Assembly: GCF_030816615.1 (NCBI RefSeq)
Contig: NZ_JAUSYD010000001.1
Span: 1,488,001 to 1,552,000, forward strand
Length of the DNA: 64,000 nucleotides
Reading direction: 5' to 3'
Source: Streptomyces sp. B1I3
GTDB taxonomy: Bacteria; Actinomycetota; Actinomycetes; Streptomycetales; Streptomycetaceae
Positions 37,101 to 43,267 of this stretch are shown here, in pieces. Every line of letters starts with the position of its first letter. Position 1 is the first letter of the stretch. The notes under the pieces are model-generated. The model did not search any database, was not told where the DNA came from, and saw nothing but the letters and a program-made list of their open reading frames with translations. The translations under genes and the position numbers were made by a program.

Positions 37101-37351
37101 TCCTCGGCCGGAGCGACGACTTGGTACGGGATGCCGTCCACCGCGTGCAGGGTCACCCGCAGCTGGTCGTGGCGGGCCACGAGGAGGTTCAGCGCCCCCT
37201 CCAGCGCGGGCAGGTCCAGCGGGCCGCGCAGCCGGTAGGCAGTGGGGACGTTGTAGGTGGTCTCCCCGGGGTTCATCTGGTCCAGGAACCACAACTGCTC
37301 CTGCCCGAAGGACAGATGCATACGGGGCTCGTCAGCGTCCGACGCGCTCAT
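34169..37351 (-). CDS. NRPS: condensation-adenylation-PCP module
   Basis: 1060 residues. C domain (about 10-440) with intact SLNYHHIVTDGWSGG (HHxxxDG) and opening LSFGQEQLWFLDQM. A domain (about 460-960) with LYTSGSTGKPKGVMIEQRG, NLYGPTEASVATTEYL, YRTGDLVRWTPD and the PLTPARKINRSALP lysine. PCP (about 975-1045) with FFELGGNSLQAMR. Specificity positions read by eye: D-M-G-G-M-G-L-V-A-K, no known match recalled. There is no epimerase, methyltransferase or TE domain. The ATG is two bases after the stop of the PLP-enzyme gene. Confidence 0.95.
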   Translation of the reverse strand: MSASDADEPRMHLSFGQEQLWFLDQMNPGETTYNVPTAYRLRGPLDLPALEGALNLLVARHDQLRVTLHAVDGIPYQVVAPAEDTPLPLTDLSGLTPDERERALDEALRAEADTPFDLAAGPVRRFQLFKLADDEHVLSLNYHHIVTDGWSGGVISRDISEAYRQLRAGLTPDLPAPPATYADHVERQREQRASGQWESELDFWQERLAGLEALELPADRVRPAEPTRNGETFTVSFPPDLLGQARSLAQEQGASLYMVMAAALKVVLSRYSGQDDIAIGVPMLGRTDPELEDTVGLFINMTVLRSDLSGGITFAELIERIADNNLDLYDNQDVPFDHVVDRVQPVRDAGRNPLFQIAVQLLGETTTGDALQLDGLETESIVVSGGRSRFDLSFSFIEGANRLRLIVEYVTDLYDRRRVEAMVQHFRTVLAAAAADPDTPVSKLPLLSEEERRELLEAGRGADFDYPTEPVHTTIARIAREHPQLVAAVCRGKEMTYSELMRRADKLARHIRSRGVKQEQVVAIAMDRDLDALVAIIGVMVSGSAYTIIDPSHPNARLDHMLRDTAAPLVITRDASVGDLPPSSGWEVLRIDTEWATVEAEPDDVPLEEWAEPASLIYVLYTSGSTGKPKGVMIEQRGLRMFIEAYRRTFGEWGHEDRLLQLPALTFDMSQGEIFAGLISGSVIVLVAPEDASSPESLGALMRDQRVTYAGLSPAILSLVEAEPYPDLKYIMGGAEALPAELVNKWNLPGRKFVNLYGPTEASVATTEYLCEHREWKSSPPIGRPEFSRLHYVVDKEFNLMPVGVPGELLIGGDEGLSRGYLNLPELTDEKFVPDPFLGEGRVYRTGDLVRWTPDLQIDFIGRLDNQVKLRGLRIELGEIESGLLTHPKVRMALVLLREDDGEKQLVAYYTVLGDQSPTVAELRDHLGRTMPEYMVPTAWVELGEFPLTPARKINRSALPAPVSVGGAADSYIAPVTLTEEKVVEVFGTVLAQERVGTGASFFELGGNSLQAMRAVSRLNKHFKVKVNVRLLYGGATVGALSTAIDELVAKAGKVAGTRA

Positions 37352-37353
37352 GG

Positions 37354-38496
37354 TCACAGGACTCCGTTCGGCAGATTGCTGTTCTGTCCGCTGAGTGCCG
37401 CAGCGGACGGGGGATCTTTGGGGGAGGGGCGGAGCAGCGGTTCGATCCGTCTCAGTCCCTCGGTCACGGCCTCGGGATCGCGGGCGAAACAGATCCGGAA
37501 GCCGTCCGAGGCCCCGAGGGTCTCGCCCGGCATCAGCAGCACCCCGGCGTCCAGCACCCGGCGGCACAGCGCGAGCGGCTGCTCCCCGGTGGTCAGCCGG
37601 AGCCAGGCGAAGGGGGTGTTCTCGGGCTCCACGAGCTGCACGGCGTCGGCGTTGCGCTCCGCGAAGTCCCGTACGAGCTTGAGCCCCTGGCCGGTCAGCT
37701 CCGCGTAATGGCGCAGATACCGGTCCCGGTGGTCCAGGACATCACAGGCCAGAGTCTCGCAGAGGACCGAATTAGCAATGGTGGAAAGGAACTTGCGCCG
37801 CGCGCACCCCTCGACGACCTCCGGCGGCCCGTACAGCCAGCCGACGCGCAGCCCGGGGAAGCCGTACACCTTGGAGAGGCTGGAGACGGAGATCACCCGA
37901 TCGCTGCCGCGCGCGGGGGAGTCCTTCAGGTCCAGCGCGTACTCCTCGTCGAGCAGCAGATGGGCGTCGTGCCGCTCCGCCAGCTCCAGCAACCCCTTCA
38001 GGTCCGCGTCGGCGATCCGCCGACCGGTGGGGTTGCAGGGGGAGTTGGCGACGATCAGCCGCAGACCGGGGCCGGCCAGCGCGGCGGCGGCCTCCACGTC
38101 GAAGGTCAGATCCTTGCGGTAGGGGGCGCAGTCGACCTGGCAACCCAGATCGGCGGTGATGTCCCAGGACTGCTGCCAGCCCGGGCGGAAGACGATCACC
38201 TGCGAACCGGGAGCGAGCAGGGAGGCATAGACGAGGTAGAGGGCCTGCTGTGCCCCCTGGGTGATCAGTACGGAGGCGGTGTCACCGTCGTAGAGGGCCG
38301 CGACCCGGTCGCGCAGCGCGCCGATGCCCCGGTCATGGCCGTAGTCCAGCTCCAGGCCCGGGGGCACGGAGAGCTGGTCGAACCGCCCGGGGAGCATGTT
38401 GCTGTCCCCGAGGTCGATGTCGAAGCGCCCCGCGGCGTCCTCGAACACCCACCGCTGCATCGGGTAGTCGCCAGCCGTTGCGGCTGCGGCGGTCAC
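37354..38496 (-). CDS. Fold-type-I PLP aminotransferase/cyclase (class I/II)
   Basis: 380 residues. PLP lysine in SLSKVYGFPGLRVGW, aspartate/asparagine region VANSPCNPTGRR, and substrate arginine in DGFRICFARD. Overall form resembles short class I/II enzymes such as capreomycidine synthase (VioD) as well as ordinary aspartate-type aminotransferases, so it may transaminate or do beta/gamma-elimination with ring closure. Its GTG overlaps the DapF-like gene stop (GTGA). The chemistry is inferred, not shown. Confidence 0.85.
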   Translation of the reverse strand: MTAAAATAGDYPMQRWVFEDAAGRFDIDLGDSNMLPGRFDQLSVPPGLELDYGHDRGIGALRDRVAALYDGDTASVLITQGAQQALYLVYASLLAPGSQVIVFRPGWQQSWDITADLGCQVDCAPYRKDLTFDVEAAAALAGPGLRLIVANSPCNPTGRRIADADLKGLLELAERHDAHLLLDEEYALDLKDSPARGSDRVISVSSLSKVYGFPGLRVGWLYGPPEVVEGCARRKFLSTIANSVLCETLACDVLDHRDRYLRHYAELTGQGLKLVRDFAERNADAVQLVEPENTPFAWLRLTTGEQPLALCRRVLDAGVLLMPGETLGASDGFRICFARDPEAVTEGLRRIEPLLRPSPKDPPSAAALSGQNSNLPNGVL

Positions 38497-39395
38497 TGGA
38501 CGGTCTCCGGGGTGCGGTCCAGCCGGGCGCGCAGTGGTGGGGCGAACACACCGGTCGCCACCTGCTGGGCGTCCCCGGTCAAGGTCACCGCGCCGTCCGG
38601 GGCGATGGCGACACTCACGCTGCCGCCGGACATCCTGACCTCCACCCGGTCGTCGCAGAGCCCCAGTTCGCGGGCGGCGGAGGCAGCGGCGCAGGCGCTG
38701 CTGCCCGAGGCCAGCGCGTAGCCGGCGCCGCGTTCGTACACCTCGATCTCCAGGACGTCGCGGCTCACCACCCGCAGGAACTGCACATTGGTGCGGTGCG
38801 GGAAGCGGGCGTGTCCGGCGATCTCGGGTCCCAGGCTCCGGGCGAGTTCGGCGGTCGGCTCGGCCACGGGCACCACAGTGTGCGGGTTCCCGTTGTGAAG
38901 AGCGGTCACCGTCAGCTTCCGCTCCCCGACCGTCAGCGGTACGGAGAGCGTCGGTCCCTCGGCGGGGGTGCCGTCCTCGTTCAGCAGCGGCAGTGCGGCG
39001 GCGTCGAACCGGGGCCTGCCCAGACCGACTTGAACCCGTCCGGTCGCCGCGTCGAGGATCTGTACGGGGCTGTCGCCCGCAGCGGTGCGGAGCGTGAACG
39101 CCTCACCGCCCGCCCAGGTCTCCGGCTCCCGCTCGGCCAGGTGCAGGGCAAACATCCGCAGCCCGTTGCCGCTGCGCTCGCAGACGGAGCCGTCCGAGTT
39201 GAACAGGGCCAGCGGTACCGGGACCCCGGGGCGGGGCTCCTCCAGCGGTCCGTGCAGCACCCCGTCCGCGCCGATGCCGAAGTGCCGGTCGCAGACGAGC
39301 CGTACGGACTCGGGGGAGACGGGGACGTCGGTGTAGCGGGGGTCGATCACCACGTAGTCGTTGCCCAATGCCTGATACTTGAAGAAGTCGGTCAT
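38493..39395 (-). CDS. DapF-like epimerase homologue with both catalytic Cys replaced by Ser
   Basis: 300 residues with the full diaminopimelate epimerase framework: FKYQALGNDYVVID, DRHFGIGADGVL, NGNPHTVVPV, FPHRTNVQFL and VYERGAGYALASGSSACA. The first catalytic Cys (family NADGS...CGNG) is Ser in CERSGNGLRMF, and the second (family ACGTG/SGACA) is Ser in LASGSSACA. With two serines the usual two-thiol racemisation is unlikely; by analogy with Ser/Thr members of the proline racemase superfamily it may dehydrate, isomerise or epimerise a hydroxylated amino acid. It is embedded in the NRPS operon, not a housekeeping lysine gene. Confidence 0.88.
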   Translation of the reverse strand: MTDFFKYQALGNDYVVIDPRYTDVPVSPESVRLVCDRHFGIGADGVLHGPLEEPRPGVPVPLALFNSDGSVCERSGNGLRMFALHLAEREPETWAGGEAFTLRTAAGDSPVQILDAATGRVQVGLGRPRFDAAALPLLNEDGTPAEGPTLSVPLTVGERKLTVTALHNGNPHTVVPVAEPTAELARSLGPEIAGHARFPHRTNVQFLRVVSRDVLEIEVYERGAGYALASGSSACAAASAARELGLCDDRVEVRMSGGSVSVAIAPDGAVTLTGDAQQVATGVFAPPLRARLDRTPETVQ

Positions 39396-39466
39396 GACTC
39401 GTCTCAGGTAGGTGGCGGGGGACGGGGCCGTTCCCTGCGAGGTCCGGACGGGAACGGCCCCGTACG

Positions 39467-40159
39467 TCAGTCCTCTTGGTCGTCGAGGGCCGCGGCGTCG
39501 TGCTCGTCGCCGTACCACTTCTCCGCCCAGCGGGAGAAGGCGATGATCACAATGTCGCGGTGACCGGGCCCGCCATCGGCGGAGAGGACGTCGGTGACGT
39601 CATGGGCAAGCGCACGATCGTCCAGCAGGACCGCCTGGCCGGCGTCGAGAGTGCCCGACCAGAAGGGCTCGTCCGCCCCCGGGTTCCACAGCCGGGTGGT
39701 GCCGCCCGCCACGTTCACCTTGTTCAGGATCGCGATCATGACGAACTCGTGCCCGTCGTGGTGCACCCCTTCCGGAGTGAGCGGGCCGGGCTTGCCGCCC
39801 TCGGCACGGGTCCGGTTCTGGTGGACGTTGATCTGCCACGGCTCGGACCGGTCCAGGCCGAGTTCGCGGATGCCTTCGGCGATCAGCGGGGTGAAGTCCA
39901 CCTCGATCGGATCGTAGACGCGGCGGATGCCGCCGCCGACCGGGTTGAACTTCTTGAACGTGGTGTAGTCGCGGTGCGGAAGCCGCTTGAACGACCAGCT
40001 CTCGTTCTCGACGGGAGTGAGCTTGTACTGCGAGAACCGCTTGAAGCGGGTCCCGTTGCCCATGTAGTCGTCGACCGGGCATCGGTCGTAGCTGGGCAGG
40101 ATGTCGGGTGCGACCTCCGGCAGGTCGACGACGGTGAATCCTTGGCTGCCGAGCGGCAT
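39467..40159 (-). CDS. 2-oxoglutarate/Fe(II) dioxygenase family protein (amino-acid hydroxylase type)
   Basis: 230 residues of the 2OG-Fe_Oxy_2 type (relatives include L-isoleucine 4-hydroxylase). Iron facial triad visible as HxD in PEGVHHDGHEFVMIA and the distal His in DRALAHDVTDV; the 2OG-binding Arg is probably in GHRDIVIIAFSRW. ATG 40159 has GGGGAGAG upstream. It lies 32 bases after the diiron-enzyme gene and 71 bases before the DapF-like gene. Probable role: hydroxylation of a free amino acid feeding the NRPS (inference). Confidence 0.87.
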   Translation of the reverse strand: MPLGSQGFTVVDLPEVAPDILPSYDRCPVDDYMGNGTRFKRFSQYKLTPVENESWSFKRLPHRDYTTFKKFNPVGGGIRRVYDPIEVDFTPLIAEGIRELGLDRSEPWQINVHQNRTRAEGGKPGPLTPEGVHHDGHEFVMIAILNKVNVAGGTTRLWNPGADEPFWSGTLDAGQAVLLDDRALAHDVTDVLSADGGPGHRDIVIIAFSRWAEKWYGDEHDAAALDDQED

Positions 40160-40191
40160 GTGCTCTCCCCTCCTGGTGAGTGGTGTCGGAA

Positions 40192-41238
40192 TCAGCCGGC
40201 GATCGACGGCATGCGCTCGTCCAGATACGTCGCCGAGGAGTTGAGCCGCCACAGGATGCCGCGGGCGATGGCCCGGCGCATCCGGGCGGACTCGGCGGCG
40301 GGCAGCACCACGTTGTGGAACCAGCCCTGAGCGTGCTGGGAGTCGATGGTGACGTGCAGCCGGTGGTAGACGATGCCGACTTCGGGCAGGCCCAGCCGCT
40401 CCCAGGCGTGCACGACCTGGACGAATCGGTCCGGCGCCATCCACTCGGTCATGCCGAGGTAGCCGACGGCCTCCGGGTACAGGGCGCGGTAACGGCACAG
40501 CAGCACGGCGAGGTTGCCGTTGAGGAGCGAGTTGGCGGTGAGCGAGCGCTCCAGCTCCTCGTCCGGGATCTCGAAGACCTCGAAGATCTTGTTGAAGAGA
40601 GTGGTGTGGACCTGGGCGTGGTCGCCGTTGCCCATCTCGTCCCAGAAGTTGGAGGCGATCTCCATCTTCGCCGCACCCGCCGTGCCGACCTGCATCATCG
40701 CCAGCAGATCGTCGAAGCGGCCGTCGACCACGGACTCCTGCATCACGTAGTTGCGCAGGTCGTCCTCGGTGGCGCGGTTGCGGATGAACTCATGGTAGTA
40801 CGGGTGCTTGTACACCCGGTGGTCGCGGGCGATCGCCTTCAGCCAGGAGAGATAGGCCCGCGGTTCGGTGGGCGCCTCCTCCAGTAGCCCCGGCTCGATC
40901 AGCCGGTCCTGCGCCTCGGCGGTCGCGGACTCCAACAGCCGCCCCATCTCGTGCACGACGGTCGAGCCCTCGGCGGTCTCCTGTTCGGAGATCTTGGTGT
41001 GCAGCCGGTAGAGACGGTCGAGCAGGAACTGCTGCGCGTACACGGCGTGCGGGTCATTGTCGGCCGCGGCCTTGTTGATCTCAGCCACCCGGCCGAGCAG
41101 GGCGGTGCGCGCATCGCCCGAGAACTGTGCGTCGACCTTGTCGGGCGCCTTCGCGAGTAACGCGGTGACCTCGTCGACGGTGGTCAGAAAGCGGGTGGCG
41201 GGCTCGGTCTCGGCCCGGGAAGTACCAACTTCGAGCAT
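40192..41238 (-). CDS. Heme-oxygenase-like diiron oxidase/oxygenase (HDO family)
   Basis: 348 residues. Metal-ligand spacing matches heme-oxygenase-like diiron enzymes such as SznF: Glu-x9-His in WDEMGNGDHAQVHTTLF, a Glu 30 residues before the next His (YLGMTEWM), and His-x3-Asp-x2-His in YHRLHVTIDSQHAQGW. Characterised members (SznF, BesC, UndA, PolF) N-oxygenate, fragment, desaturate or cyclise amino acids and fatty acids. First gene of the operon; AAGGGGAAG precedes ATG 41238. Codon 27 is TTA (41160-41158), a second bldA-type switch. The substrate is unknown. Confidence 0.88.
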   Translation of the reverse strand: MLEVGTSRAETEPATRFLTTVDEVTALLAKAPDKVDAQFSGDARTALLGRVAEINKAAADNDPHAVYAQQFLLDRLYRLHTKISEQETAEGSTVVHEMGRLLESATAEAQDRLIEPGLLEEAPTEPRAYLSWLKAIARDHRVYKHPYYHEFIRNRATEDDLRNYVMQESVVDGRFDDLLAMMQVGTAGAAKMEIASNFWDEMGNGDHAQVHTTLFNKIFEVFEIPDEELERSLTANSLLNGNLAVLLCRYRALYPEAVGYLGMTEWMAPDRFVQVVHAWERLGLPEVGIVYHRLHVTIDSQHAQGWFHNVVLPAAESARMRRAIARGILWRLNSSATYLDERMPSIAG

Positions 41239-42049
41239 CTGCTTCCCCTTAAATTCACCTGATGCCTGTGCCGTGCCGTACGTGTCGTGCGGGTAGCCGT
41301 CTGTCGCGCTGAGGAAGGAGGGAGGACGAAGGGGGATCGCGCCGCACACAGCCCGGACGTACGGGGCCAGGTGTGTGCCAGAACGGTAGAGGCGGAGAAT
41401 GAGCTGCAGGTCAGGCGGTCTCCGGCCTCGTACCTGGTGAGGTGGCGGGGAGCGAATAGCCGTGCTTCTCATGCGGTGCGCCGCCCATACTGCACGCAGA
41501 CCTCTGGGCAGACTCTGTATGCGGTCTATACGGATTCCGGCCACCGGGCGGGGCGCGTGGTGAGAGCGGCCGGACCCGGGCGCGGGCATGCCGAAAGGGC
41601 GCGGAGTACGGGACCGTATCCGTACTCCGCGCCCTCATTCAGGGGTGACGCAAAGGTATTACTCAGGGTGACAGGGACTGCGGCGGCGGCGATCGGCCCC
41701 GGGTGAGGGCGTCTCCTTCAGGTTCAGGAGACGGTCCCCGGGGTGCTTCACCACCGAACTGGCATCGCACAGCCGCCGCGGCCTCGTCGTCCTGCCCGCG
41801 CCGCGCGGCACCCCTCTCCGGGTGCGCGGTACGGGCAGGGTCTGTGGGCCCAGGGGTGTCCGGCGGATCAGGCCTCGGTGTTGCACGGCGCTTTCAAAGT
41901 CAGTGACTGGGCGTCACCTCATGAAGAAGGTGCCCGTCCTGCGACACGTCGGCGCTGATCTCCGCGACGAGGACGGCCGGGGCGGTGGTCCCGGTTGACA
42001 GCGGCCGGTCCGCTCCCTGGCGTTCGGTCTACAACCTGATTAATATTCA
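41239..42049. other. Non-coding stretch upstream of the NRPS operon
   Basis: About 800 bases without a convincing gene. The proximal part must hold the operon promoter on the minus strand; I could not pick a clear -35/-10 pair or SARP heptamer repeats. A strong hairpin lies at 41597-41634. The distal part (41900-42049) leads into the ISAs1 remnant and includes an AT-rich patch (ATTAATATTCACAT) unlike its surroundings. Confidence 0.5.
41597..41634. terminator. Strong hairpin (orphan bidirectional terminator)
   Basis: Perfect 15-bp stem GGGCGCGGAGTACGG / CCGTACTCCGCGCCC with an 8-base loop. It is 360 bases upstream of the operon start, so it does not terminate the operon. It may insulate it from right-hand transcription or be left from a lost gene. 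Confidence 0.6.
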
Positions 42050-42470
42050 CATACACGGACGAGGAAGGATCCGGCGGCTCAAGGTCTGCACCGTCGCCGG
42101 ACTGCTCTTTCCCGGGGCTGCCCAGGCCATCGAGCTCAAGCGCCGCCGGGTGGACCGCAAGACCGGGAAAATCAGCATCAAGACCGTGTACGCGGTCACC
42201 AGCCTGAATGCCGAACAGGCCACCCCCGCCCAGCTCGCCTCCTTGATCCGTGGGCACTGGTCGGTCGAAGCACCGCACCACGTCAGAGACACCACCTTCG
42301 CCGAGGACGCCTCACAGCTTCGGACGGGCAACGCGCTCCGCGCCATGGCCACCTGGCGCAACCTCGCCATCGGAGCCCTCCGCCTCGCCGGCCGCCACGG
42401 CATCACCGCCGCCCTCAGGCGAAACGCCCGCGACGCCACCCGGCCACTGCGAATCCTGGACATTCCATGA
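42050..42470 (+). pseudogene. ISAs1-family transposase, C-terminal remnant
   Basis: From about 42055 the frame reads [60 protein letters not shown] and [20 protein letters not shown], ending at TGA 42468-42470. This is the C-terminal ~135 residues of ISAs1 transposases (the family motif RGHWxIExLHxxRDxxFxED is nearly intact). The N-terminal two-thirds are missing. It sits less than 20 bases from the restart of the radical SAM gene and marks the right edge of the island. Confidence 0.8.
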
Positions 42471-42488
42471 TCAGAAAAACGCCAGTGT

Positions 42489-42502
42489 CCAACGGGCCGA
42501 AG
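42489..42502 (+). repeat. Right copy of island-flanking direct repeat (att-like)
   Basis: CCAACGGGCCGAAG, 12 of 14 bases identical to 16093-16106. It overlaps the codons Gln-Arg-Ala-Glu at the point where the radical SAM coding sequence resumes. Confidence 0.55.
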
Positions 42503-43140
42503 GCCGCTACCGCCCGATGCCCGGCATCATCTCGGCGCTGCGCGACCACGCGAACCCCTTCTCGATCCTCACGAAGGGCACCCTGATCCTGCGTGACCTG
42601 GACCTGCTGCGACGGGCGGCCGAGGTCACCGAGGTCGGCATCTCCGTCTCCGTGGGCTTCACCGACCGCGAGCTGTGGCGCACCGTCGAACCGGGCACCC
42701 CCTCCCCCGAGCGCCGGCTCGACGTCGTCCGCACCCTGGCCGACCACGGCATCGAATGCTCGGTGCTCATGGCGCCGGTCATCCCCTTCCTCGGCGACGG
42801 CCCCGACCAGCTGCGCGCGACGGTCCGGGCCGTCGCCGAGGCCGGTGCCGCCTCGGTGACCCCCCTGGTGCTGCACCTGCGGCCCGGCGCCCGCGAGTGG
42901 TACATGCGGTGGCTCGGGCAGCACCACCCGCACCTGGTGCGGCGGTACGAGCGGATGTACGCGGGCGAGGCGTACGCGCCCACCTGGTACCAGCGCCGCA
43001 TCACGCGCCGCGTGCACGAACTGGCCGCCGAGTTCGGGATCGGCCCCGCGCACCGGGGCGACTCCCGCCGGATCGCCGTGCGCGAGGAGGCGGCCGCCCT
43101 GCCGGACGAGCCCGGGCCCACCCAGCTGACCCTGCTCTGA
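42503..43140 (+). pseudogene. Rv2578c-family radical SAM protein, 3' fragment
   Basis: From 42502 the frame reads GRYRPMPGIISALRDHANPF, TKGTLILRDLDLLRR and onward to the normal C terminus PGPTQLTLL with TGA at 43138-43140 (about 212 residues). It is the exact downstream continuation of the 5' fragment at 15695-16107. In this copy it is joined in frame to IS-derived sequence ([14 protein letters not shown]), with no ribosome site of its own visible, so it is presumably not expressed. Confidence 0.9.
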
Positions 43141-43267
43141 CCGCACCACCGCCTGTTGACCAAACGGGTCAACTCTTGCCGGAATCTGTCCCTCCGCACC
43201 CGGATGCGGGGAGCATGCGGCCGTGGCTGTACCCCTCACAGCCCCGATCCCCACCACGGGAGGCCGT

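Larger units (their letters stand above)
16107..42488. mobile_element. 26.4-kb genomic island inserted in the radical SAM gene
   Basis: Everything between the two halves of the radical SAM gene: IS remnants, broken genes, several intact housekeeping-like genes and an NRPS cluster. No integrase, recombinase, replication or conjugation gene survives inside, so it is either a decayed element or was built by successive insertions. Its edges are defined by the break points of the host gene and the short direct repeat, not by a recognised element family. Confidence 0.6.

Noticed and set aside
33980..37708. 1242-codon plus-strand open frame opposite the C-A-T NRPS
   Set aside because: Antisense shadow of the NRPS gene, a common artefact of strong third-base GC bias.
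37354..38496. Calling the PLP enzyme capreomycidine synthase
   Set aside because: Only the general class I/II layout is shared, and no amidinotransferase or arginine pathway genes are present.
38493..39395. Calling the gene housekeeping dapF
   Set aside because: Both catalytic cysteines are Ser and the gene is locked inside the NRPS operon.
15695..43140. Intein in the radical SAM gene (inteins are known in this family)
   Set aside because: The sequence after the break does not open with a splicing block and continues into a stop at 16240, and the right junction lacks the usual His-Asn before Cys/Ser/Thr. The interruption is 26 kb of ordinary genes.
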